37,231 nucleotides of DNA, from NCBI GenBank assembly GCA_017631955.1, contig JAGBSJ010000006.1:1-37231 (forward strand). Direction: 5' to 3'. Positions 22,772 to 30,975 of this stretch are shown here, one piece after another. This DNA is from Clostridia bacterium. GTDB lineage: Bacteria > Bacillota > Clostridia > Oscillospirales > Acutalibacteraceae. A program made the translations under genes and the position numbers. The stretch's first letter is position 1. Each line of letters begins with the position of its first letter. Below the pieces are notes generated by a model. It had not been told where the DNA came from. It made no database searches and worked only from the letters and a program-made list of their open reading frames with translations.

Positions 22772-24691
22772 TCAATATCTCCTTGCTTTGTTTTTATTTT
22801 CTTCCTTCTCTGCGAAGGCATTGTTTACTTTTTCATTGTTTGAAACAGATGGAACACCTGTATGCCACCAAGCACCGTAACCATCAGTCATTGACTTTGG
22901 AAGCACTTTAATATCAATAAGTGTTGAAACTGTCTGTTTTTGTGAATCAACAAGTGCGAATTCTAATTCTTCCATTGTTTTTGCTGTGTATGTCTTACAA
23001 CCGTAAGCTGCAGCAGCCATAGCAAAGTCAATTGGAATAAGGTCACCTAAAAGGTCGCCCTTGTCATCACGATAACGGAATTCTGTTGCAAGATTGCCGA
23101 TACCATTTGACATCTGAAGGTTGTTGATACAACCAAATCCGCTATTATCGAAAAGAAGAACATTAATCTTCTGCTTTTCCTGAAGACTTGTTACAAGCTC
23201 ACTATGAAGCATTAAGTAACTACCGTCGCCGCACATAGCGTATGATTCACATTCAGGATGAGCCATTTTAGAACCTAATGCACCTGCGATTTCGTAACCC
23301 ATACAAGAATAACCATATTCCATATTGTATGAATAACGCTCGTCAGATGTCCACATTCTTTGAAGACATCCTGGAAGTGAGCCCGCCGCACCTGTGCAAA
23401 GAGCATTTGCAGGGATTAACTTTCTAATCATAGCAAGAGCTGCAGTTTGAGTAATTACGCCACCGATTTTCTCAACAAATTCAGGAATTGTCTTTTCGTC
23501 GCGAGCCGCAATAAGTGGTTTGAAATTCTCGTCATAATTATAATTTGAAAGGAATTCCATTTCCTTGTCCCAACCAGCTTTTGCGTCTGCGATTTCAGTT
23601 GTGTATGCTGATTTATAGTTTGCTTTACGAAGCTCGTCACCAAGGGCTTGAATACCGAGTTTAGCATCTGCTACCATTTTAACTGCGTCAAGCTTATATG
23701 CATCAAAACGAGATGTGTTGATTGTTACCATCTTAACATCATCTTTGAAAAGTGACTTTGAAGCAGTTGTAAAGTCAGAGAAACGAGTACCAATACCGAT
23801 AACAACATCTGCATCTTTTGCCATTACATTACCTGCAGAGTTACCTGTAACACCAAGTCCACCAAGGTTATATTTATCAGATGAAAGGCAAGCAGTTTTA
23901 CCACTCTGTGTCTCTGCGAAAGGAATGTTAAATTCTGCACAGAATTTTTCAAGTGCTTCACCTGCTTCTGAATAACGAACACCGCCACCACAGATTACAA
24001 GTGGTTTTTTAGCATTCTTAACTACATTAACAACATCTTCAAGTTCTTCGTTTGCTACTGGCATACGAACAATTTTATGTACTCTTCTTGCGAAGAATGA
24101 GTCAGGATAGTCATAACTTTCGCCCTCAACATCCTGGCAAAGACAAATTGCAACTGCACCTGCATTTGCTGTGTCTGTAAGTGCTCTCATAGCATTAATC
24201 ATAGCAGACATAAGTTGCTCTGGACGAGTAATTCTGTCCCAATATCTTGTAACCGCTTTATAAGCGTCATTTGTTGTAGTTGCAAGTGAATTTTCCTGCT
24301 CAAACTGTTGAAGAACAGGGTCGGGCTGACGAGTTGAGAATGTGTCAGCAGGGAATAAAAGAAGTGGCACATTGTTAACTGTTGCAGTTGCTGCTGCAGT
24401 AATCATATTAGCAGCACCCGGACCAATTGAAGATGCACAAGCGATAATCTTTCTTCTGTTGTTCATCTTTGCAAAGGCAGTTGCAACGTGAGCCATACCT
24501 TGCTCGTTTTTGCCCTGATACACTTTGAGTCCGCCCTTATCAGAATCAAGTGCTTCACCAAGACCTAAAACAATACCGTGTCCGAATACTGTGAATATTC
24601 CGTCAACGAATTTTGTTTCAACGCCGTCAAAAGACACATACTGATTGTCAAGGAACTTAACAAGTGCCTGAGCCATTGTCATTTTTGCCAT
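22772..24691 (-). CDS. iolD: 3D-(3,5/4)-trihydroxycyclohexane-1,2-dione acylhydrolase
   Basis: A thiamine-diphosphate enzyme that opens the cyclic diketone to 5-deoxy-D-glucuronate, the ring-cleaving step of inositol breakdown. The 639 residues show the ThDP-family three-domain plan: a PYR domain (1-200) with [15 protein letters not shown], a middle domain (about 215-350) with [12 protein letters not shown] and [10 protein letters not shown], and a PP domain with the cofactor motif CGDGSYLML (around 470) ending at [10 protein letters not shown]-like [14 protein letters not shown] precedes the ATG. Confidence 0.95.
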   Translation of the reverse strand: MAKMTMAQALVKFLDNQYVSFDGVETKFVDGIFTVFGHGIVLGLGEALDSDKGGLKVYQGKNEQGMAHVATAFAKMNNRRKIIACASSIGPGAANMITAAATATVNNVPLLLFPADTFSTRQPDPVLQQFEQENSLATTTNDAYKAVTRYWDRITRPEQLMSAMINAMRALTDTANAGAVAICLCQDVEGESYDYPDSFFARRVHKIVRMPVANEELEDVVNVVKNAKKPLVICGGGVRYSEAGEALEKFCAEFNIPFAETQSGKTACLSSDKYNLGGLGVTGNSAGNVMAKDADVVIGIGTRFSDFTTASKSLFKDDVKMVTINTSRFDAYKLDAVKMVADAKLGIQALGDELRKANYKSAYTTEIADAKAGWDKEMEFLSNYNYDENFKPLIAARDEKTIPEFVEKIGGVITQTAALAMIRKLIPANALCTGAAGSLPGCLQRMWTSDERYSYNMEYGYSCMGYEIAGALGSKMAHPECESYAMCGDGSYLMLHSELVTSLQEKQKINVLLFDNSGFGCINNLQMSNGIGNLATEFRYRDDKGDLLGDLIPIDFAMAAAAYGCKTYTAKTMEELEFALVDSQKQTVSTLIDIKVLPKSMTDGYGAWWHTGVPSVSNNEKVNNAFAEKEENKNKARRY

Positions 24692-24722
24692 AATATCATC
24701 CTCCTATAAAAAGGTAGTTTGT

Positions 24723-25490
24723 TTATAAATCTAACAACCACTTGTGAGCTGGGTCGTCAATTCTTGTTTTAATCCATGGGTCGCCGTCGAGATGACGAAT
24801 CATCCAAACATAACACATTGAATAACCCGGGGCCGCAACCTGCTGATGTGTTTTCATTGGTGTGATACAGAGAACACCTTGGTCCTCAACTTTGTAACAA
24901 TCATCACCATTAAAGCCAACACCGAAGCCCTGTGGTTTATCAAATTCATAGTAATAAACTTCAGGTTGTGGATGGTAGTGTGGTGGGTAACTTGACCAAC
25001 AACCCGGTTTGTGAATTACTTCGCCTAAAACCATATTTGAATATGGTGCATTTTCATAGTCAAATAATGTAAGCACTTGTCTGTGTGCAGTACCATTCCA
25101 TTGGTCCTTACCGAATTCCTGAAGAATTACGTTTTCAGGACTATACCAAACATAGCCAAAATCATTGTCGTTGTCTGTCTGCTGAATGAGAATTCTTGAA
25201 TCTATATTTGCAGTAACATTCACTTTATTGTTTCTTGAGAAATGAACACAATATGGACGGTCAACAAACTGATTTTCACGTTTTGCGTTTTCAGTTTTGC
25301 CGTCAAATATGTAATCAACGTCACCTGAAAGCAAAAGAATTGCAGTTTCATTGTTCTGGTCACAAATTGTAACGCTTTCCCCTGCTTTTAACACCTTTGT
25401 TTTGATATTCATAAGCATATCGGCATTTTTGCCACCCATTTCGCAAAGGACTTTTTCGTTATTTTCATTAAATTTTGGATTTTCGTACAT
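24723..25490 (-). CDS. iolB: 5-deoxy-glucuronate isomerase
   Basis: Isomerises 5-deoxy-D-glucuronate to 2-deoxy-5-keto-D-gluconate, the fourth inositol step, with a metal in a bicupin fold. The 255 residues include the metal-binding motif SYPPHYHPQPEVYYYEF (two His and a Glu) and the later His in PMKTHQQVAAPGYSMCYVWMIRH. Ten bases separate it from the SanA-like gene upstream; GGTGAT precedes the ATG. Length is normal for IolB. Confidence 0.94.
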   Translation of the reverse strand: MYENPKFNENNEKVLCEMGGKNADMLMNIKTKVLKAGESVTICDQNNETAILLLSGDVDYIFDGKTENAKRENQFVDRPYCVHFSRNNKVNVTANIDSRILIQQTDNDNDFGYVWYSPENVILQEFGKDQWNGTAHRQVLTLFDYENAPYSNMVLGEVIHKPGCWSSYPPHYHPQPEVYYYEFDKPQGFGVGFNGDDCYKVEDQGVLCITPMKTHQQVAAPGYSMCYVWMIRHLDGDPWIKTRIDDPAHKWLLDL

Positions 25491-25500
25491 AGTATCACCT

Positions 25501-26187
25501 TTATACTTTTTCTTTATCGTCGGTTAATGAGCCACTTGCACTGATTGGTATTGCTTCACCTAAATATGTTGGCTCGGGTTGGATTTCACAATAGAAAAGG
25601 TCTTTTACTCTTGCAAGCCACTCTCTCATATTATTGTAAAATCCGTATTGCATTTTATCGGCGGCTACGCCATAAGCATCTATGCCCAATTTACGAGCAT
25701 CATAGATTGAACGGTACAGATGGTATTTTTGTGTAACAATTACCATTTTTTCTACTTGAAAAACATCACGAGCACGATACATTGACTCGTAAGTTGAAAA
25801 GCCCGCGTGGTCCATAAACACATTGTCGGCAGGCACGCCCGCTTCAATGGCACAACCTTTCATAATATTTACTTCGTCATATTCTTCACGTGCGTGGTCG
25901 CCTGTCATAAGAATTCGGTCAGTACATCCTGTGAAATACACATCAATACCGAAATCGAGCCGTTCACGAAGCATTGGCGATGGCTCTGTACCCCAGATGC
26001 CCGCGCCCATAATCATTACACAGTCGAAATCGTATTCGCCAACTTCGTCCATTGTAAGAACGTATTCACTGGCATAAGACACCATATAAATGTTTATGCC
26101 CACAACGGCAATTCCGATTAAAAGGAATATACTAAGTACTGTGGCTATTATTCTTTTGAAGACTTTGTTCTTAAATAACTTTTTCAT
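25501..26187 (-). CDS. SanA/YdcF-like (DUF218) membrane protein
   Basis: A 228-residue protein of the DUF218/SanA family, thought to act at the cell envelope; SanA influences barrier function in other bacteria. A positively charged start and one transmembrane helix (about residues 13-35) precede the outside domain, which carries VMIMGAGIWG, RLDFGIDVYF, ILMTGDHAREEYDEV, GFSTYESMYRARDVF and IVTQKYHLYRSIYDARKLG, the family's conserved Asp/His/Tyr segments. An upstream in-frame start at 26244 would overlap the lipoprotein gene; I prefer 26187. It and the lipoprotein interrupt the iol cluster and have no known link to inositol. Confidence 0.8.
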   Translation of the reverse strand: MKKLFKNKVFKRIIATVLSIFLLIGIAVVGINIYMVSYASEYVLTMDEVGEYDFDCVMIMGAGIWGTEPSPMLRERLDFGIDVYFTGCTDRILMTGDHAREEYDEVNIMKGCAIEAGVPADNVFMDHAGFSTYESMYRARDVFQVEKMVIVTQKYHLYRSIYDARKLGIDAYGVAADKMQYGFYNNMREWLARVKDLFYCEIQPEPTYLGEAIPISASGSLTDDKEKV

Positions 26188-26192
26188 AGCTT

Positions 26193-26831
26193 TTATATTG
26201 ATGAAAATTCTATTGTATATGTACCCGGAGCATCTACACTCCAAGCCATACTTCCTGTTCCTTGTTCGCCAATGTTGAGCATACCGGCACTTGTACTTGT
26301 TCTTCTGACAACATTGCCGTTTGAATCCTTTATTACCATTCGTACAGTTGCTACTTTTTCTTCATCTATGCCGTCATCACAGCGTTTCATAGTAATACAT
26401 ATGTCAAACAAATAATTATTTTCATCATACCAATAACCATTATTAGTAGATGCCTTTACAACCTCAAACTCTGCGCCGAATGCAATTACCTTAACAGGAA
26501 GCTTTTGGGGAAAAACAAATTTTGGAGCTGTCTTTTGTGGCTTAGTTGTTGTTGGTTTGGTTGTTGTTGGTTTAGTTGTTGTAGGTTTACTTGTTGGCTT
26601 AGTAGTTGTCGACTTTGCCTCAGTAGGTTTCTGTGTTTTTTCTGTTGTTTGTGCCTCTGTTGTTGTGGTTGTAGTGGTAGTTGTAGTAGTTGTTGTGGTG
26701 GTAGTTGTAGTAGTTGTGCTTTCTGTTGTAGATTCATCTACAGATGTTTTATCGCCACCACAAGAGGTTAATGCAAAAAGCATTGATACAGACAATAAAA
26801 CTGAGCACCATTTTTTTACACTTTTTCCCAT
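26193..26831 (-). CDS. lipoprotein with threonine-rich linker, unknown function
   Basis: I do not recognise the folded part of this 212-residue predicted surface lipoprotein. A signal peptide ends in the lipobox ALTSC (Cys24). A linker follows (about 36-98), first a run of 20 threonines and then repeats of TTTKP. The C-terminal part (about 100-212) is probably a beta-sandwich (KVIAFGAEFEVVKASTNNGYWYDENN, GTYTIEFSSI). The frame opens with TTG at 26840, but AAGGGA is nine bases before ATG 26831. The Thr/Pro linker probably spans the cell wall. It is the first gene of the SanA-like/iolB run and follows a structured repeat. Confidence 0.75.
   Translation of the reverse strand: MGKSVKKWCSVLLSVSMLFALTSCGGDKTSVDESTTESTTTTTTTTTTTTTTTTTTTTEAQTTEKTQKPTEAKSTTTKPTSKPTTTKPTTTKPTTTKPQKTAPKFVFPQKLPVKVIAFGAEFEVVKASTNNGYWYDENNYLFDICITMKRCDDGIDEEKVATVRMVIKDSNGNVVRRTSTSAGMLNIGEQGTGSMAWSVDAPGTYTIEFSSI
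26658..26717 (-). repeat. poly-threonine coding tract with a duplicated 24-bp unit
   Basis: Twenty ACN codons in a row. On the coding strand a 24-bp unit (ACA ACT ACT ACA ACT ACC then two more codons) is repeated directly with a single base change, a sign of slippage or unequal crossing over. The mixed ACA/ACT/ACC use shows the tract is not a simple triplet repeat. Confidence 0.8.
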
Positions 26832-26852
26832 ATCTTTCAATCCCTTATTTTT

Positions 26853-26870
26853 TTATTACGGAAATGTGCC
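26853..26870. repeat. fragment of the dispersed hairpin element (3' end only)
   Basis: TATTACGGAAATGTGCC closely matches the 3' end of the full copy nearby (TATTACGGAAAATATGCC at 26953-26970): 15 of 17 with one gap. It looks like a remnant of a second copy. Confidence 0.45.
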
Positions 26871-26885
26871 ATCTCTTTGAACAGA

Positions 26886-26964
26886 TTTTTCGTAAGATAA
26901 TGTTGCCGAGGCGAAGTTGTATCGGGTATACCACGAGCCGAAAGCAACGAAGTATTACGGAAAA
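26886..26964. repeat. dispersed hairpin element, copy 1
   Basis: A 79-bp element between iolC and the lipoprotein gene, aligning base for base with copy 2 at 36216-36294 with about nine differences in the 70-bp core. It folds as nested helices: outer CGTAA/TTACG, middle GTTGC/GCAAC, inner GGC/GCC, GT/AC and an apical GTAT-CGGGT-ATAC hairpin. Many differences between copies fall at paired positions and keep pairing. It is GC-richer than its surroundings. Neither strand ends in a T-run, so it is not an ordinary terminator. Confidence 0.8.
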
Positions 26965-26978
26965 TATGCCAAAAAGAA

Positions 26979-27995
26979 TTATGCTCTTGCTATCATTTCA
27001 CCGTATTCTTCTTTTTCTTTTTTAATGAATTCCTTAACAGCGTCAACTGACGGCATATCTTGTGAGCAAGCGTGTGAAGCTACAAGCATTGCTGCAGAGG
27101 CAGAGCCGAATTCGAGAGCGTCAATAATTTCCCAACCCTCAAAAATACCATAAAGGAAAGCAGATGCGTAACCATCTCCGCCACCGAATGATTTAAGAAG
27201 TTTTACAGGGAATGGTTTGATTGAGTAGCTTTCGCCGTCATTTGTATAAGCAGTTGAGCCCTCTTTACCGTGTTTGATAATTACGATTTTAGCATTCTGA
27301 GAGTGCCAATATGCTGCAGTTTCTTTATCTGTCATACCTACTTTGATAAATTTCTCTGTAAGGTCATATTCTTCACGAGAGCCGAGAATAATATCTGCCT
27401 CACGAGCAACTGAAGAATAGTAAATTGCGATTTCGTCGCTATTTTTCCAGTTATATGCACGGTAGTCAATATCAAAAATAATTGGCACACCGTTTTTCTT
27501 TGCAAGTGCTACTGCTTTAAGAGCTGCTTCTCTTGATGGACTTTCTGCAAGAGCAGTGCCAGAAATCAAGATTGCTTTTGCTTTGTTGATATATTCTTCG
27601 TCAATATCTTCAACATCGAGTTTTAAGTCAGCTGCCTCGTTACGATACATAACGATTGAGCTTTCAGTTTCTGACTTAATTTCAGTAAATGTAAGGCCGA
27701 TTTTTTCGCCATTCTGACAACGCTTGATGTGAGAAGTGTCAATACCCTCGTTATCAAAATAATCTGTTACGAATGTGCCAAGCTGGTCATCTGAAACACG
27801 AGCAAAGAAACCACACTTTTTACCAAGACGAGCAAGACCAACTGCAATATTTGCAGGTGAGCCACCTAAATATCTCTTAAATGTTGTGCTTTCGTTAAGT
27901 GGGCAATAGTAGTCAACAGGGTTTAAGTCAACCGCCACACGACCTAAAAGGATTAAATCAAATTCTTTGTTGTTATCAAATTCAATGTATTTCAT
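26979..27995 (-). CDS. iolC: 5-dehydro-2-deoxygluconokinase
   Basis: Phosphorylates 2-deoxy-5-keto-D-gluconate with ATP, the fifth step of inositol breakdown. The 338-residue PfkB-family kinase has the N-terminal motif FKRYLGGSPANIAVGLARLG and the C-terminal active-site motif KSFGGGDGYASAFLYG with the catalytic Asp. FDIDYRAYNWKN is typical of IolC. It follows iolJ by 12 bp and shares its promoter. Downstream lies the hairpin element and then the lipoprotein gene. Confidence 0.94.
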   Translation of the reverse strand: MKYIEFDNNKEFDLILLGRVAVDLNPVDYYCPLNESTTFKRYLGGSPANIAVGLARLGKKCGFFARVSDDQLGTFVTDYFDNEGIDTSHIKRCQNGEKIGLTFTEIKSETESSIVMYRNEAADLKLDVEDIDEEYINKAKAILISGTALAESPSREAALKAVALAKKNGVPIIFDIDYRAYNWKNSDEIAIYYSSVAREADIILGSREEYDLTEKFIKVGMTDKETAAYWHSQNAKIVIIKHGKEGSTAYTNDGESYSIKPFPVKLLKSFGGGDGYASAFLYGIFEGWEIIDALEFGSASAAMLVASHACSQDMPSVDAVKEFIKKEKEEYGEMIARA

Positions 27996-28007
27996 AATGT
28001 TTTCTCC

Positions 28008-28850
28008 TTATCTTTCCATAAAACTGAAAACTTTAATATGTCTTTTAACATTTTCATAAACGCCGATTGCTTCTTGTCTGCTTAGCTCAAAATAGTTTGC
28101 CTTTTCAATTGGTTTGCAGTAATCAAGAGCGTATTTTGCAAGGTTATCAAAACTTGCAGTTGCAATATTTATTTTGCGAACACCAAGCATAATTGCTTGT
28201 TGGAACATTTCGTCTGTAATGCCTGTGCCACCGTGAAGAACAAGTGGAGTTTCAACCATTTTGTTAATATCGTCAAGCACATCAAAACGAAGATTTGGAA
28301 GCACAGGGTAATTACCGTGAGCGTTACCGATTGCAACGGCTAATGCATCAACCCCTGTTTCGTCACAGAAAAGCTTTGCATCATCAGGATTTGTGCAAAG
28401 GATTTCATGAGCCGCACCATCGCCCTCATTACCGCCTACGACGCCAAGTTCCGCCTCAACTGTTGCACCATATTTATCTGCCATTTCTCTGACTTGCTTT
28501 ACTGCTTTGATATTTTCTTCAAGGGGTAAGGTTGAGCCGTCAAACATAACAGAAGTAAATCCCATTTCTAATGCTTTTTGGACGGTTTCAATTTTAAGAC
28601 CATGGTCAAGGTGGACCGCTATATCAACCTTTGCATTTTTTGCGGCTGAAATCATCATAGGCCCCATAAGTTCAAGGGGTGAATTTTTAAGACGACACTC
28701 CGCAATCTGTAAAATTATTGGAGTGTTAAGTTCTTCTGCCGCCCATACGGCACCCATAACCATCTCCATATTACCAACACTGAAAGCCCCTACTGCAGTA
28801 TTGCTTTTTTCCGCATTTTCAAGGAGAGTTTTCATTGGAACTAATGCCAA
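28008..28850 (-). CDS. iolJ: 6-phospho-5-dehydro-2-deoxy-D-gluconate aldolase
   Basis: A class II (zinc) aldolase that splits 2-deoxy-5-keto-gluconate-6-phosphate to dihydroxyacetone phosphate and malonate semialdehyde. The 280 residues have zinc-site and catalytic segments VHLDHGLK, EAELGVVGG, AIGNAHGNY and LVLHGGTGI. The start is probably TTG at 28850, giving MALVPMKTLL, the usual class II aldolase N-terminus, with GGAG nine bases upstream; an ATG at 28835 lacks a ribosome site. The family also holds fructose-bisphosphate and tagatose-bisphosphate aldolases, and IolJ is assigned from its place directly before iolC behind the promoter at 28888-28916. Confidence 0.9.
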   Translation of the reverse strand: MALVPMKTLLENAEKSNTAVGAFSVGNMEMVMGAVWAAEELNTPIILQIAECRLKNSPLELMGPMMISAAKNAKVDIAVHLDHGLKIETVQKALEMGFTSVMFDGSTLPLEENIKAVKQVREMADKYGATVEAELGVVGGNEGDGAAHEILCTNPDDAKLFCDETGVDALAVAIGNAHGNYPVLPNLRFDVLDDINKMVETPLVLHGGTGITDEMFQQAIMLGVRKINIATASFDNLAKYALDYCKPIEKANYFELSRQEAIGVYENVKRHIKVFSFMER

Positions 28851-28887
28851 AACAACCCACTCCAATCCATTTTATTATAATCAATTT

Positions 28888-28916
28888 ATTGTATCACTTT
28901 ATACTTGTAAAATCAA
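28888..28916 (-). promoter_or_regulatory. iolJ-iolC promoter
   Basis: Minus strand: TTGATT (28916-28911), 17-base spacer, TACAAT (28893-28888). The start of transcription is about 30 bp before the iolJ start. No iol repressor gene or obvious operator was seen. Confidence 0.75.
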
Positions 28917-28972
28917 TGTTTTAACCATATTTTAGGTATAAAAAATAGTTGCAAAAAACTGTGCAAAAACAC

Positions 28973-29006
28973 AAAAAATCCGCTGACTTCAAGAGCCAAC
29001 GGATTT
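28973..29006 (-). terminator. terminator after the DUF5058 gene pair
   Basis: Stem AAATCCGYTG/CARCGGATTT (28976-28985 with 28997-29006) followed by six T on the minus strand. It separates the membrane-protein pair from the iolJ operon. Confidence 0.85.
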
Positions 29007-29018
29007 TATTTCTTTAGA

Positions 29019-29693
29019 TTATTTAACCCATTTAAGTTTCCACATAGCAAACGCGCCAACAACTGATGCGACAATACCAGGGAAGAGAAGTGTACCTGCA
29101 TCTAATGAAGGTGCTACAAGCAATACGCCAAGCATTACAAGAATTGGGAAAATTGAAATCTTCCAGTGCTTTGAAAAATAGCCTGCTGCCAACGCACCGA
29201 AAAGTGCTGGCTGAACCTGTTTGAATGCAGGCATTAAAAGTTCACTACTTGTAAATGCAGGAAGGAATGGCTTAAACACCAAAACACCAACTGCAATAAT
29301 AAGTGTTGTAACAATTGAAGAAGTTGCAATAGCAATTGTTGAAATTACTTCGCCTTCTTCACTGTTTGCCTTAACCTTTGCATTTTCCATAGCACCGATT
29401 GCGCAAGGAAGTTTAAGGTTTGTAATATTACCTGTTACGAATGAAAGATATGTACCACCCGCGCCAAGCATAGGTGTGTAAATAAGCACTTCAATAACCG
29501 CAAGAGACCAATAAAGCGGAATAAGCTTCATAAGACCACTCATAACACCACTTAAAGATGGCCATACACCTAAATACAAGCAAATTGAAAGTGGGAACAT
29601 AATAAGCACACAAAGTGCTGTAATACTTGAAACTCTACCCCAAGCATGGACACGGTCAAAATATGATTTTTCTGTTTTATTCTTTTTACTCAT
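29019..29693 (-). CDS. membrane protein, partner of DUF5058, possible transporter subunit
   Basis: A 224-residue integral membrane protein with about six helices after a polar start (MSKKNKTEKSYFDRVHAWGR). Recognisable stretches are GAGGTYLSFVTGNITNLKLPCAIGAME and EGEVISTIAIATSSIVTTLIIA. I do not know its function. The ATG at 29693, with GGAGGGG six bases upstream, is two bases after the stop of the DUF5058 gene, so the two form a pair. They lie immediately upstream of iolJ and are read in the same direction, but a terminator separates the units. A role in solute transport is inferred from topology and context. Confidence 0.72.
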   Translation of the reverse strand: MSKKNKTEKSYFDRVHAWGRVSSITALCVLIMFPLSICLYLGVWPSLSGVMSGLMKLIPLYWSLAVIEVLIYTPMLGAGGTYLSFVTGNITNLKLPCAIGAMENAKVKANSEEGEVISTIAIATSSIVTTLIIAVGVLVFKPFLPAFTSSELLMPAFKQVQPALFGALAAGYFSKHWKISIFPILVMLGVLLVAPSLDAGTLLFPGIVASVVGAFAMWKLKWVK

Positions 29694-29695
29694 AA

Positions 29696-30517
29696 TTAAC
29701 CCCTCCATTCAAAGATAGCAATTTCAGGTGGCAATACATTGTACATAACAACTGCAACCACCATCGCAAAAATCATACCAATAGGCATAACAAATGGTTC
29801 AAGCCAAGTAAGTTTGAATTTAGTTGCAACTTTTTCAAGAACCAATGAAGCAACAACCGCAACAACAAGTGTGATTACTGATAACACACCAGCACCGTCA
29901 CCGAATGTTTCTGGTTTACCTTTACCTGCAATAGCACGAGCAACGAATGCACCGATAAGACCGATGAATACTGCAGGAGTTAAAAGGTCCATAAAGCCAC
30001 CGATTCCGCTTGACTTCTTTTCTTTCTTTTCTGCTGATTCTTCTGCATTTTCATCTTTTTTACCCAAATTGAGAACCTTTTTATGCAAAGGTTTTGCAAC
30101 GAATGGTAACAACACGAGTGAGAAGCAGATACCAAGAGTCATAACCCATGCTACACCTGCAAAAACTTCAGGGTCTGTAATTACTGATGAAATTCCGCCC
30201 TCTTGGCCGAAAGCAGTCATAGCGTCGCCTGCTGCTTTAGTTTCATACAATAAGTTACCAAGAACTGATAATCTTACCCATGGGATTACAAGACCTAATG
30301 ATGGGGCTAAAACAATAACTGTAGCCAAAACTGATAATGCTGATGGAATTGTGAAAACTGCACTTGATGTAACAGCGTCACGCAACTTTTTCTTATCAAT
30401 GCCTAAGGTCTTACCTTGTTTCCATGCTTTAACAAGGAAGAAAATAGACTGTGCAAGAACAAACAAGATAACGCCGCCTGCAATCAAGTACAAACCTGTA
30501 CTTTCTTTGAAGTCCAT
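29696..30517 (-). CDS. DUF5058-family membrane protein
   Basis: A 273-residue membrane protein with about six to seven helices and a charged cytoplasmic loop (LGKKDENAEESAEKKEKKSSG). The N-terminal half, with SIFFLVKAWKQGKTLGIDKKKLRDAVTSSAVFTIPSALSVL and PWVRLSVLGNLLYE, fits the DUF5058 family as I remember it; biochemical function is unknown. The ATG at 30517 is nine bases after AGGAG; an earlier in-frame ATG at 30526 touches that site. It is the first gene of a pair with 29019-29693. A weak promoter may lie at about 30550-30580 on the minus strand (TTGATT, -10 uncertain). Confidence 0.72.
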   Translation of the reverse strand: MDFKESTGLYLIAGGVILFVLAQSIFFLVKAWKQGKTLGIDKKKLRDAVTSSAVFTIPSALSVLATVIVLAPSLGLVIPWVRLSVLGNLLYETKAAGDAMTAFGQEGGISSVITDPEVFAGVAWVMTLGICFSLVLLPFVAKPLHKKVLNLGKKDENAEESAEKKEKKSSGIGGFMDLLTPAVFIGLIGAFVARAIAGKGKPETFGDGAGVLSVITLVVAVVASLVLEKVATKFKLTWLEPFVMPIGMIFAMVVAVVMYNVLPPEIAIFEWRG

Positions 30518-30640
30518 ATCTTTCATCTCCTAAAAAAATTATGAATATATTAAAACATTTTTTTGCGACAAAATCAATAAAAAATGAAAATATTATTCCT
30601 TTATTGGCAATTTAATGATTTAATTGGTTAAAATTATATA

Positions 30641-30669
30641 TTGACAAAGCTAAAAAAATACTATAAAAT
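30641..30669 (+). promoter_or_regulatory. leuAB promoter
   Basis: TTGACA (30641-30646), 17-base spacer, TAAAAT (30664-30669). Start of transcription is expected near 30676. Confidence 0.85.
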
Positions 30670-30688
30670 ATAACACAATCAATTTAAT

Positions 30689-30957
30689 AGCCCCTATCAA
30701 AAGCAGTGAAGAAAACAAGACATAAAATACTCGCTTTCAGAGAGTTGCCGTCTGGTGCAAGGCAACACAGTGTTTATGTGTATAACTCATTTCGGAGTTG
30801 CATGGGTGAAATCATAGCCCATGACGGTTGACCCCGTTACAAAGTCAGGCCTTGTTGGAGGTCGCAGAGGTTGGCAAAAAGTCAACGAATTAGGGTGGTA
30901 CCACGGTAGAATTTTCCATCGTCCCTATCAATGTTTATATTGATAGTGGGCTTTTTT
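30689..30957 (+). ncRNA. T-box leader, leucine-specific, with terminator
   Basis: Senses uncharged tRNA-Leu. Stem I contains AGAGAG (30740-30745), an apical TTGCC/GGCAA hairpin with TGGTGCAA, and the specifier CTC (30786-30788) in the typical setting AACTCATTTCGGAG, coding leucine. The T-box sequence AGGGTGGTACCACGG is at 30892-30906; its TGGT pairs with ACCA, the 3' end of tRNA-Leu. The intrinsic terminator uses CTATCAAT/ATTGATAG (30925-30932 and 30939-30946) and six T. The leader runs straight into leuA. The transcript's first bases, AGCCCCTATCAA (30689-30700), can also pair with the terminator's 3' arm. Confidence 0.93.
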
Positions 30958-30975
30958 AATTTTAGGAGGAAAAAT

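Noticed and set aside
26505-26880. Plus-strand frames rich in Val or Cys
   Set aside because: They are antisense shadows of the threonine-rich linker codons (ACN read in reverse).
26886-26964. Hairpin element as an intrinsic terminator
   Set aside because: The stem is flanked by T on one side and A on the other, so neither strand ends in a T-run after the hairpin.
29739-30533. 264-residue plus-strand frame
   Set aside because: Antisense shadow of the DUF5058 gene; composition is Thr/Ser-rich and there is no ribosome site or conserved motif.
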